7,737 nucleotides of DNA from Emticicia sp031378715 (GTDB lineage Bacteria > Bacteroidota > Bacteroidia > Cytophagales > Spirosomataceae): NCBI GenBank assembly GCA_031378715.1, contig JANNEN010000396.1:1-7737 (forward strand), in the 5' to 3' direction. The notes under the pieces are model-generated. The model was not told where the DNA came from and made no database searches. It saw nothing but the letters and a program-made list of their open reading frames with translations. Position numbers and translations under genes: made by a program. Below, in pieces: positions 1-6,230 of this stretch (the stretch's first letter is position 1; each line of letters begins with the position of its first letter).

Positions 1-217
1 AAAAAAATTTGTCATATTTTACTTTACCTATTTCTTAAATAGAATTTTTCATAATTAATTTTTTTTGTTTGACCGAAACGTTTTTTTCGAGCAAATCTTG
101 GGCTTTGCCATCGTTGGCAAACGATTGGAACACAAGCATCAGCGAAAGCAAAGATTGTGTTAGTGAAATTTTCATCATTTTAAGCAAAAATGCTTGATTG
201 GATAGTGGTTTTTGCAT
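1..217 (-). pseudogene. SusC/FecA-type TonB-dependent receptor, N-terminal part, interrupted by an in-frame stop; runs off left edge
   Basis: Seen: translation from the ATG at 217 gives a basic start, a hydrophobic stretch (residues about 16-34) and ANDGKAQ at 34-40, which reads as a Bacteroidota signal peptide. Next comes LLEKNVSVK, the usual entry to an STN (secretin/TonB short N-terminal) domain. The frame stops at a TAA (plus-strand positions 35-37, codon 61). Directly after it the same frame continues EIGKVKYDKFF to the window edge. The spacing fits the STN pattern (V.V, about 10 residues, I, two residues, I.K, then FF), with the stop at a normally variable position. Known: such receptors import glycans or chelates and, through the STN domain, signal to FecR. 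Context: it lies 166 bp downstream of fecR in the same orientation. Inference: a nonsense mutation (one base from CAA, GAA or AAA) or a sequencing error breaks the gene; the plug and barrel would lie left of position 1. A compensating frameshift pair is a less tidy alternative. Confidence 0.62.
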
Positions 218-260
218 AGGTTTACATAGGTTTTGATAAAAAAACTGATTGAGCTGATTT

Positions 261-291
261 CCTCAGAAAACATTTAGTGATGGCACTGAGG
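261..291. repeat. Short inverted repeat between fecR and the receptor gene
   Basis: CCTCAG (261-266) and CTGAGG (286-291) are perfect 6-base inverted arms separated by 19 bases. With the stronger hairpin at 304-327 it makes the 166-bp fecR-receptor gap unusually structured. It could be part of a folded receptor leader (minus strand) or of an antisense RNA (plus strand). Short arms of this size can arise by chance. Confidence 0.25.
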
Positions 292-303
292 TCATTATTT
301 GAG

Positions 304-333
304 CCGATGATGCTGAAACATCATCGGTTTTTT
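304..333 (+). terminator. Strong hairpin plus T-run, oriented on the plus strand
   Basis: CCGATGATG (304-312) and CATCATCGG (319-327) form a perfect 9-bp stem with a 6-base loop, followed immediately by six T (328-333). This is the form of an intrinsic terminator read left to right. On the minus strand the hairpin is followed by CTCAAATAATGA, which is not a U-tract, so it is a poor terminator for fecR. No plus-strand gene lies to its left in the window. It may end an antisense transcript, or act as a 3'-stabilising hairpin for the fecR mRNA. Confidence 0.5.
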
Positions 334-383
334 CGTAAAAATAGGTTAGTATAGTGTTTGATAATTATTCATTGATAATTGGC

Positions 384-1385
384 CTATTCACACCCACGCC
401 CACTGACCAAAATACTTGTCCCTTTTATTTGGTAAGTGGCATTGAGCGAACGAGCAATAATATCAAGTTTGGTAAACATCGGCATTCCTTCTAAATCTCC
501 TGTGAGGGTGCAACGTCCGAGCGATTCGTTTTCCAAAACCATTTCGATTCCGTAGGTTTTTTCGAGGGTTTGTAGCACTTTTGCCAAAGGAATATTCTGA
601 AAATTAAAACTGAATGATTCTTTCTTAATCGTTTGTAGCACCTCAGGGTTTTCGACTAAGCCTTTGATAAAATGTTTTTCTTCGTCAAAAAAAGTTACTT
701 TGAGGTTTGGTGTTAAAATCACGCCGTTATCTTTTTTGTCGTCAGCATTATCTTCATAAACAGTTACTTTTCCCGAAATTACAGAAACCTCCGATTTTTT
801 CATCTTTGGATAGGCTTTTATGACAAAACTCGTCCCCAAAACCTTGGTCGTCATTTTACCAGTGTAGATAATAAATGGTCGGGCTTCGTTGCGTTTTACA
901 TCAAAAAATGCTTCACCTGTTAAGTTTACTTCCCTAATCGCAATATCAGACTGATTGTAATCTAACTTTGTCTTTGATTGAAGCACCACCGTACTTCCAT
1001 CGGGCAGAGTAATTTTTAATTCTTTGGCAGAAATATTTTCATATTTTGCCCAACCCGAAAATGGTATTCCGTTGGCGGTTTCAATGTTTTTTGCCGTTTG
1101 GTTGTACGTCCACAAGCCAAAAAACAGGAGTAGCATTGCCGCCGCACTTCCCAGATACCAAGACCATGAGATAGGTTTTTTTCTAATTGGCTCAAAAGGC
1201 TGAATCTTTCGCTTAATTTTTAGATAAAGTTCGTTTTCCATGGCAATTTGCTCGTTTTCGGGCATTTGGCTAATTCCGTCAAGATTGTCTTCAAAGGAAA
1301 AATACCACTTTTCTATTGCCAGAAGCTCCGCATCTGTGCATTTATTTTGTAGAAAACGTTCTACTATTTCTTGGTTTAGTATCAT
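384..1385 (-). CDS. FecR-family anti-sigma factor (FecR + DUF4974)
   Basis: Inner-membrane regulator that is expected to hold the neighbouring ECF sigma factor and receive the signal from the outer-membrane receptor. Seen in 333 aa: a cytoplasmic N-terminal region (about 1-72), one membrane span (about 74-94, rich in A, L and F), and a periplasmic FecR core at about 125-210 containing LPDGSTVVLQSKTKLDY, LTGEAFFDV and VLGTSFVI. A C-terminal DUF4974 domain follows at about 257-328 (FSFNFQNIPLAKVLQTLEKTYGIE onward in short form: FNFQNIPLAKVL, then LTGDL). The length is typical. The ATG at 1385 precedes a normal anti-sigma N-terminus; no strong ribosome binding site is seen, as is usual in this phylum. 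It lies 147 bp downstream of the sigma gene and upstream of the receptor. The protein appears intact, with a TAG stop at 384-386. The family call is secure; the signal it senses is unknown. Confidence 0.93.
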   Translation of the reverse strand: MILNQEIVERFLQNKCTDAELLAIEKWYFSFEDNLDGISQMPENEQIAMENELYLKIKRKIQPFEPIRKKPISWSWYLGSAAAMLLLFFGLWTYNQTAKNIETANGIPFSGWAKYENISAKELKITLPDGSTVVLQSKTKLDYNQSDIAIREVNLTGEAFFDVKRNEARPFIIYTGKMTTKVLGTSFVIKAYPKMKKSEVSVISGKVTVYEDNADDKKDNGVILTPNLKVTFFDEEKHFIKGLVENPEVLQTIKKESFSFNFQNIPLAKVLQTLEKTYGIEMVLENESLGRCTLTGDLEGMPMFTKLDIIARSLNATYQIKGTSILVSGRGCE

Positions 1386-1492
1386 CGGGTGGCGTTCCGT
1401 AAAATTTGGCTTTCATAGACTAAGTGTAACAAGCAGATGAATTCCCCTATTTGAGATTGAAAAATATTTTTTTTGTAGAAAATGTACTACTG

Positions 1493-1526
1493 TTTAATTT
1501 CCACCGCTGCGACGGAGGAAATTAAA
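1493..1526. repeat. Long hairpin between the sigma gene and fecR
   Basis: TTTAATTTCC (1493-1502) and GGAAATTAAA (1517-1526) are perfect 10-base inverted arms. After an A/A mismatch, CCG (1504-1506) pairs with CGG (1513-1515), leaving a 6-base loop. It begins seven bases beyond the sigma stop codon. In transcription direction (minus) the sequence after it is CAGTAGTACATTTTC, so it lacks the U-tract of a strong terminator. Likely roles are a processing or stability element, or an attenuator, that lowers fecR expression relative to the sigma gene. It could instead be a dispersed palindrome. Confidence 0.5.
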
Positions 1527-1532
1527 AAAACA

Positions 1533-2108
1533 TTAGACAAAAGGAAATAGCAACAGGCAAAATGCCGTATAGTCTTTCAAAGCCTCACGGAGCATTTTGA
1601 GGGCTTTTGTCATTTGATTTTCGACGGTTTTCTCGGAAATATCTAATTTTTCGGAGATTTCTCGTTGCGAAAGTCCGCTACGTTTCAGTAGAAAAACTTC
1701 ACGGCAACGCTCAGGAATCGTGAGAAGAGCTTGTTGGTAAGCATCATTTAGTTCATCAAAAGCTACGGTTTGTTCAGTAAAATTATCGTCATTTTCATCA
1801 AGATTTAATGTCGATGAATATTTTTCAAACAAACTATTTTTCTTGAATTGAGCAATAACAAGGTATTTTATGGAAGAAAAAAGGTAGTTTTCGATGTTTT
1901 CAATGGGCAGATTTGTTCGTCGTTCCCAAAGCGAAACGAATAATTCTTGCACAATTTCTTCGGTCAGGGTTTTGTCTTGAATGCGTTTGTAGGCTGCTCC
2001 ATATAGTTTTGAAAAATATCTTCGATACAAAATTTCAAACGCCCGACTATCGCCTCTGGCAATGTCAGCGAGTAATGTTTGGTCGGTATCGAAGGGAAGT
2101 TTTTGCAT
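1533..2108 (-). CDS. ECF RNA polymerase sigma factor (sigma-70 family, Bacteroidota FecI-like)
   Basis: Alternative sigma factor that would direct RNA polymerase to the receptor operon when FecR is relieved. Seen in 191 aa: region 2 at about 20-88 (GDSRAFEILYRRYF, then EEIVQELFVSLWERR, the -10 recognition and core-binding part), a short linker (about 89-122, rich in D, E and N), and region 4 at about 123-175 with the helix-turn-helix LSQREISEKLDISEKTVENQ. The C-terminus is hydrophobic (FCLLLFPFV), common in Bacteroidota ECF factors paired with FecR. The length is normal. The start is the ATG at 2108; the region upstream is TTTTGTACCAAA with no Shine-Dalgarno match. It lies 87 bp downstream of the 508-aa membrane protein gene with no clear terminator between, so some read-through from the glycosyltransferase genes is possible. 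fecR follows. Confidence 0.95.
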   Translation of the reverse strand: MQKLPFDTDQTLLADIARGDSRAFEILYRRYFSKLYGAAYKRIQDKTLTEEIVQELFVSLWERRTNLPIENIENYLFSSIKYLVIAQFKKNSLFEKYSSTLNLDENDDNFTEQTVAFDELNDAYQQALLTIPERCREVFLLKRSGLSQREISEKLDISEKTVENQMTKALKMLREALKDYTAFCLLLFPFV

Positions 2109-2195
2109 TTTGGTACAAAAGAAAGATTTATTACTTACCCAAAATCAGTGCGTGTAAAGTTTGGGAATAAACCCTACTGGTGGCTTTACGATTAT

Positions 2196-3722
2196 TTATC
2201 TGACAGGTACTCGATACTCACTACTTTTATTTTCGTCCTTTCTCATCAAATAATTGCCAAAAAAAGAGTTTTTCTTGGCAAAATACTGCAAAAAAATCTC
2301 TTGTGGAATATCCGCCTTATTGATACTGGGACTTTGGGCGATGGTTGGCACTTTTTCCCATTTCAGGGTTGTGAAACTACTAAAAACACCCAAAATTACA
2401 ACAAAAACCATGTAAAACTGCAAGAATTTGATCGAAATTTGGGCTTTTAGCATATCGGCATAAGTGCCAATGAGTAACAAGAATATCAATATTTTGATTG
2501 TACTAATGAGCCGCATGGCCAAATCATTATTAAACCCAAGGCGGAACAATGGCGAAATAATAAAATAGACAGCACAAAAAATCAGTAACACTAATTTGTC
2601 TTTATAAGTATTCTTTGAAGCAAATAATTTGTACATAAAAAACAAATAAACCCCAACCTCAAAAGCACAATAAGCTACCAAGGCAAACAGCGAAAGAATT
2701 GGTTTTTGGTAGAGATACCCCGAAATATCAGCAAATGTCCAGATGAATCCTGAGTAGCGGTTGTCTTGGAAATGGGCTAAAAAATAAGTCACCATAACAA
2801 ACGTAATTACGCCACCCGCAAGCAGATTTTCCACCGTAAAAAAGCCCGAAAACCTCCGATAAAGCACCAAAAATGCCGCAATAATACCCACACTGAATGC
2901 TCCCAAAAACGACCACATGAGCAACAATGAAACGAAGAAAAGTACAAAGCGGTTATCTTTACGAACAAAACTTTCGTAGTAAACAAAAAACACACCGACC
3001 GTGGTAGCTATGTGGTGCTGGGGCGAATAATGAACATTGACAAGATTAAACGAAATACCCGACGGCCATATAAAATACTGAATCATGGGCAACGAAACGA
3101 TATTTTTTAGTAAATAGTGGGCATACAAATAAGGCTTAAAAAGAGTAGCTCCGAGCAGAAAAAGAATAAAAACCAAGATAATATTTAGGTTTTTGGGACT
3201 CAAAAAGTACAACCAACTAAACGAAATAAAAAGTCCGAATACTCCCCAAATATAGAGTAAGCTATTACTGGCCTCTAAGCCAACAACTTTACAAATCACA
3301 GCCGTTGGCAAATAATACGCCATGTAATAGCCCAAAATGGCGGGTTCTTTCAAAACTCCGTAACGGGTTTCGTTTTCATAAACCACAGGAAACGGCTTTT
3401 CGATGAGTTCCTTAACGATGGTATTGTGCTTGTAATAATCGTACGATTGCCCGAGTCCGAAATTACCTAAACTGAAAAAAATACCCATAACCAAAGTAAA
3501 AATCGCTAAGTACAGCAAGGTATTTGGCTGTATTTTGGTCGTTCGTAAAGTCGAAGAATCTTCACGACTTTCTTTCGTTGCTTTTATAAAACTATAAAAA
3601 GCATAAGCCGACACCACAAAGCCGACACTTGCCCAAATTAGATTGAGCCAAGTGAGTATAAAAAGTACGTTAGGCAACAGCAAGTAGGAAACCGTTGCTA
3701 TTTTGAGGTGTTTTATTGTCAT
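2196..3722 (-). CDS. Uncharacterised polytopic membrane protein, GT-C-like
   Basis: No named family could be assigned. Seen: 508 aa, very hydrophobic, about 12 predicted membrane spans (about 10-48 as two, 66-88, 126-148, 153-174, 178-196, 233-250, 260-288, 300-316, 338-365, 378-394, 404-422, 432-450), and a short polar tail. After the third span is SYDYYKHN (93-100, D95), where GT-C glycosyltransferases carry their first-loop acidic residue. LKEPAILGYYMAYYLP follows at 124-139. A YSPQHHIAT segment (232-240) and a GFNNDLAMR segment (396-404) look like conserved signature sites; similar PQH and NDxxMR segments occur, from memory, in uncharacterised multispanning proteins. It is the last of three genes with a DPM1-like GT2 and an ArnT-like protein, 62 bp from the GT2 gene. 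Inference: a sugar transferase or polymerase using a polyprenyl-linked donor in the periplasm. A transporter or flippase role cannot be excluded. Confidence 0.72.
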   Translation of the reverse strand: MTIKHLKIATVSYLLLPNVLFILTWLNLIWASVGFVVSAYAFYSFIKATKESREDSSTLRTTKIQPNTLLYLAIFTLVMGIFFSLGNFGLGQSYDYYKHNTIVKELIEKPFPVVYENETRYGVLKEPAILGYYMAYYLPTAVICKVVGLEASNSLLYIWGVFGLFISFSWLYFLSPKNLNIILVFILFLLGATLFKPYLYAHYLLKNIVSLPMIQYFIWPSGISFNLVNVHYSPQHHIATTVGVFFVYYESFVRKDNRFVLFFVSLLLMWSFLGAFSVGIIAAFLVLYRRFSGFFTVENLLAGGVITFVMVTYFLAHFQDNRYSGFIWTFADISGYLYQKPILSLFALVAYCAFEVGVYLFFMYKLFASKNTYKDKLVLLIFCAVYFIISPLFRLGFNNDLAMRLISTIKILIFLLLIGTYADMLKAQISIKFLQFYMVFVVILGVFSSFTTLKWEKVPTIAQSPSINKADIPQEIFLQYFAKKNSFFGNYLMRKDENKSSEYRVPVR

Positions 3723-3757
3723 TGGTCAAAATAATTTTATCCGCACTTATTTTTTAA

Positions 3758-3776
3758 GGCGAAGTTGAACTTCGCC
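3758..3776. repeat. Perfect palindrome, REP-like, between two glycan genes
   Basis: GGCGAAGTTGAACTTCGCC is a perfect inverted repeat: 9-base arms around one central base. It is much more GC-rich than its surroundings. It fills the 62-bp gap between the GT2 gene and the 508-aa membrane protein gene. Neither side shows the U-tract of a terminator in the minus direction (TTAAAAAATAAG follows). It may be a dispersed repetitive palindrome or an mRNA-stabilising hairpin inside the operon. Confidence 0.55.
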
Positions 3777-3784
3777 CCACACTT

Positions 3785-4465
3785 CTAATTCACAAATCGG
3801 TACTTTACCAACACCCAAATAGCCTCCACGCCATCTTTCCAGTTTATTTTTTTGCCTTCACTAATCGAGCGAGGGTAATAACTGATTGGTACTTCGGGAA
3901 TTTTATAGCCTAATTTGGCGATTTTAGCTGTCACTTCGGGGCAAAACTCAAAACCTGTGCAGTTGAGCTTGATTGATTTGAGCAAATCGGCATCAAAGAC
4001 TTTGTAGCACGTTGGCTCATCACTTAGGTTTTGGCGGTACAAAATATTCGTTATCCAGGTGACGACCTGCCCGCCAAGAAAAAAGCTAAAATACGAATGT
4101 TTATTTTGCTTATTCAGAAATCTCGACCCATATACGACTTTCTCCCGACCACTTTCAATCACAGGGATAAGTTTATAATAATCTTGCGGGTCATATTCTA
4201 AATCAGCATCTTGAATAATAATGATATCACCCGAGGCATTGGCGATGGCGGTTTTAATTGCACCACCTTTGCCTTGATTTTTTTCGTGAAAAATCACCTT
4301 CACTACATCACTCCGCAGCTTTATGAGTAGCTCACGAGTACCGTCGGTTGAGCCGTCGTCCACCACAATAATTTCCTTTGGCATATCAACTTCCTGAACT
4401 TTGATTAATATATTTTCTATATTATTTATTTCATTATAGGCAGGAATAAGTACTGAAAGAAGCAT
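3785..4465 (-). CDS. Glycosyltransferase family 2, DPM1/polyprenyl-phosphate hexose synthase-like
   Basis: Predicted to move a hexose from a nucleotide sugar to a polyprenyl phosphate at the cytoplasmic membrane face. Seen (226 aa from the ATG): a GT-A fold starting LSVLIPAYNE (3-12), the nucleotide-binding VVDDGSTDGT (34-43), NQGKGGAI (63-70), the metal-binding QDADLEYDP (85-93, D86 and D88), YGSRF (112-116), SDEPTCYKVF (148-157) and GFEFCPEVTAKIAK (171-184). The end is soluble, without the two C-terminal membrane spans of GtrB/ArnC-type enzymes, which resembles DPM1-type synthases. Start: an in-frame TTG seven codons upstream (4486) would add MTLFNKN, but the ATG at 4465 puts the conserved beta-strand directly at the N-terminus, so it is preferred. 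Neighbours are a GT-C-like gene 64 bp upstream and a membrane protein gene 62 bp downstream, a logical donor-maker plus donor-user set. The sugar is unknown. Confidence 0.88.
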   Translation of the reverse strand: MLLSVLIPAYNEINNIENILIKVQEVDMPKEIIVVDDGSTDGTRELLIKLRSDVVKVIFHEKNQGKGGAIKTAIANASGDIIIIQDADLEYDPQDYYKLIPVIESGREKVVYGSRFLNKQNKHSYFSFFLGGQVVTWITNILYRQNLSDEPTCYKVFDADLLKSIKLNCTGFEFCPEVTAKIAKLGYKIPEVPISYYPRSISEGKKINWKDGVEAIWVLVKYRFVN

Positions 4466-4529
4466 ATTTTTATTAAAAAGAGTCAAAAATTAATTTTTAG
4501 ATTTTAAGTAACGTGTGAATAAGCGTTTT

Positions 4530-5963
4530 CTACTTCGTTCGTTTTCGATGCCATAGCTTGATGTACAACACCGAGTCCGTTTCCAGCGTAAAGTTACTGT
4601 TGAGTTGCTGCTGCAATTTATCAAGAGCGAGTTTGTTTTCGGGCGTATTGACTTTCGTACTGTCATCAATAATGGTGGGGCGAAATCCAAAAATCACCAA
4701 TTTTAAGCTCGTATCTTGCAGCGATTTTTGGTAAATATCAGTGTGTTTTTTGATATAATCACTGGTCTGCATTTCAGTATTGATGAAAGGTACGTTGGGA
4801 TAACGATGAGAATGAAAATAAAATAACGTTCCGAAATCAATTAATAGTGCCTTGTCGGTTGGTTTTAAGTTTCGATTAACGGTGCTGGCGTAGGCTTTTT
4901 CGATAGTAAAATCATCTATTTTCACCAAACGTTTGATCACTTCTGGGCGAGTAATGAAAGTAATGATGACAACCAAAATCGACAAACTAACGAGGGAAAT
5001 GTATATTTTTTTGAGGTTTTTGGCATATATTTCACTGTAATGAACATAAACTATGGCAATAACAATCGAAAAAAAAGGTGCCGCAGCATAGAGGTAATGC
5101 GATGCTTGACTTTTAAGTAAAGAAGCCAATGAAAATATCCCAAAAAAGAGCGAAAGCATGAAGATTCGATTTTTCCAAAACCTTGCCTCCTCTTTTATTG
5201 ATAAAATCAGGCTCAAAATCACCAAAAACAAAAACCAAAAAGTCTTTAAAAGTAGTTTTTTAAGAAAAATCGTGTGAGCGGGATACGACCCAAAGGGATA
5301 AATATATGACCAATAAGTATGTTGTTCGAGGCGATTGAGTTGATAAAAATAGAGCAACGAAAGCAACAGCGGTACCGCAAAACCAATCAAAATCAACGTT
5401 CCCTTTTGGGCTATTTGCCAAAAACTACTTTTTCTGATTATAAAGCAATCGTAGAATAAGTAGAAGCCCGCACCAGCCACATAAAACATTGCAATACTCT
5501 TGAAACACATGGCTACACCCAGCAGAATACCGCCCAAAAACCAGCCAATATTGGTGTTTTTTACTAAAAAAAACAGCGACCAAAATGCTAAGATAGCAAT
5601 CGGAGCTTCGGGTTCGAGAAAGTTCATTTCCATGAAAAAGCAACATAACAAAGAAATAAAGGCCGATACGAAAGCGATTTGCAAATTTTTTGTGAGTTTA
5701 TTGACCACAAAAAAACATGATAGCCCAATGCCAATAAACGCCAAAACTATCAGTGTCGTTACCTGAAAGTGCGTAAAATCACCGCCCAAAACATTGATTC
5801 CCTGCTGGACAAAGACATACCAAAGCCAAGATTTCGACGGGATAAAATCGTACATTTCGTAGCCGTCATTGAGCGAGCGACCAATCACGAAGTATTCTAA
5901 GGCATCGTAGCCAAAGCCCGAATTATACGAAAAAACACCGAATATTGGCGTAATAATTAGCAA
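4530..5963 (-). CDS. GT-C membrane glycosyltransferase, ArnT/PMT (GT39)-like
   Basis: Likely transfers a sugar from a polyprenyl-phosphate donor to an acceptor on the periplasmic side. Seen in 477 aa: an incomplete first span, then GYDALEYFVIGRSL (18-31) with acidic D20 and E23, the usual first-loop catalytic region, followed by SKSWLWYVF (43-51). FLEPEAP (115-121) is a second-loop acidic segment. About ten spans follow to residue 337, with KSQASHYLYAAAPFF (284-298) resembling the family's conserved SQ..HY..P segment. A soluble C-terminal domain (about 340-477) is expected in the periplasm. Odd: no ATG is available. The frame is open upstream to a TAA at 6036-6038 and contains no ATG, GTG or TTG before the TTG at 5963. 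That TTG falls inside the hydrophobic first helix (upstream codons read ILIYVGV), so a non-canonical ATT, ATA or CTG start or a sequence error is possible. It is the first of three minus-strand glycan genes. Confidence 0.78.
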   Translation of the reverse strand: MLIITPIFGVFSYNSGFGYDALEYFVIGRSLNDGYEMYDFIPSKSWLWYVFVQQGINVLGGDFTHFQVTTLIVLAFIGIGLSCFFVVNKLTKNLQIAFVSAFISLLCCFFMEMNFLEPEAPIAILAFWSLFFLVKNTNIGWFLGGILLGVAMCFKSIAMFYVAGAGFYLFYDCFIIRKSSFWQIAQKGTLILIGFAVPLLLSLLYFYQLNRLEQHTYWSYIYPFGSYPAHTIFLKKLLLKTFWFLFLVILSLILSIKEEARFWKNRIFMLSLFFGIFSLASLLKSQASHYLYAAAPFFSIVIAIVYVHYSEIYAKNLKKIYISLVSLSILVVIITFITRPEVIKRLVKIDDFTIEKAYASTVNRNLKPTDKALLIDFGTLFYFHSHRYPNVPFINTEMQTSDYIKKHTDIYQKSLQDTSLKLVIFGFRPTIIDDSTKVNTPENKLALDKLQQQLNSNFTLETDSVLYIKLWHRKRTK

Positions 5964-6101
5964 AACTCCGACGTAAATCAGTATATTTTTATTCGCTTTT
6001 TTGATAGAATGGTCTGGTTTGGTATAAAAAAGTACTTAAAAAATTAACTGCGATGATTCACAGAAATAAAAATTAATCCTTGAAAATATCATGCTATTCT
6101 A

Positions 6102-6129
6102 CAAAAATATGGCATTTTGTTTAGGCAAA
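6102..6129 (-). promoter_or_regulatory. Candidate Bacteroidota promoter for the glycosyltransferase genes
   Basis: On the minus strand TATTTTTG (6109-6102) matches the TAnnTTTG -7 box exactly, and TTTG (6129-6126) lies upstream as a -33 box. The spacer is 16 bases, shorter than the usual about 19, which lowers confidence. Transcription would begin near 6095 and give a leader of about 130 bases before the TTG at 5963. Confidence 0.35.
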
Positions 6130-6130
6130 A

Positions 6131-6143
6131 GCTACCTCGTAGC
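6131..6143. repeat. Small hairpin in the divergent intergenic region
   Basis: GCTAC (6131-6135) and GTAGC (6139-6143) flank a 3-base loop. GGACACC and a T-run follow on the plus strand. It sits between the two opposing TATTTTTG boxes. The stem is too short for a convincing terminator; it may be part of a dispersed GC-richer palindromic element or an operator for the divergent genes. Confidence 0.35.
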
Positions 6144-6162
6144 GGACACCTTTTTTAATTTA

Positions 6163-6170
6163 TATTTTTG
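6163..6170 (+). promoter_or_regulatory. Candidate -7 box upstream of the BatB-like gene
   Basis: TATTTTTG matches TAnnTTTG exactly and lies 60 bases before the ATG at 6231. No TTTG is found at the proper distance upstream, so this is a half-site only. It mirrors the minus-strand TATTTTTG at 6102-6109 in the same divergent gap. Confidence 0.25.
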
Positions 6171-6230
6171 GTGTTGCAAAATTAGCCAATTTTTACTTGG
6201 GGTTCTCGACAAAGCGTCATAATTTTAAGC

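Noticed and set aside
2109..2140. Promoter for the sigma gene from TTTG and TTCTTTTG on the minus strand
   Set aside because: The -7 lacks the TA, the spacer is about 16 bases, and the start site would coincide with the start codon.
2154..2189. Inverted repeat GTAAAG/CTTTAC between the 508-aa gene and the sigma gene as a terminator
   Set aside because: The arms are 6 bases with a 24-base loop and no U-tract follows in the minus direction; chance is sufficient.
1913..2450. Two plus-strand open frames (85 and 123 codons) across the sigma gene and the end of the 508-aa membrane protein gene
   Set aside because: They lie opposite well-supported genes, have no recognisable domains, and their composition fits antisense shadows.
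4466..4486. TTG start at 4486 for the GT2 gene, adding seven residues
   Set aside because: The ATG at 4465 places the conserved first strand at the N-terminus as in homologous enzymes; the extra residues come from an AT-rich spacer.
4485..4498. 14-base palindrome AAAAATTAATTTTT as an operator
   Set aside because: It is pure AT in an AT-rich spacer, where such palindromes are expected by chance.
5500..5766. Plus-strand open frame of 88 codons
   Set aside because: It is antisense to the ArnT-like gene, whose motifs are clear; it shows no domain of its own.
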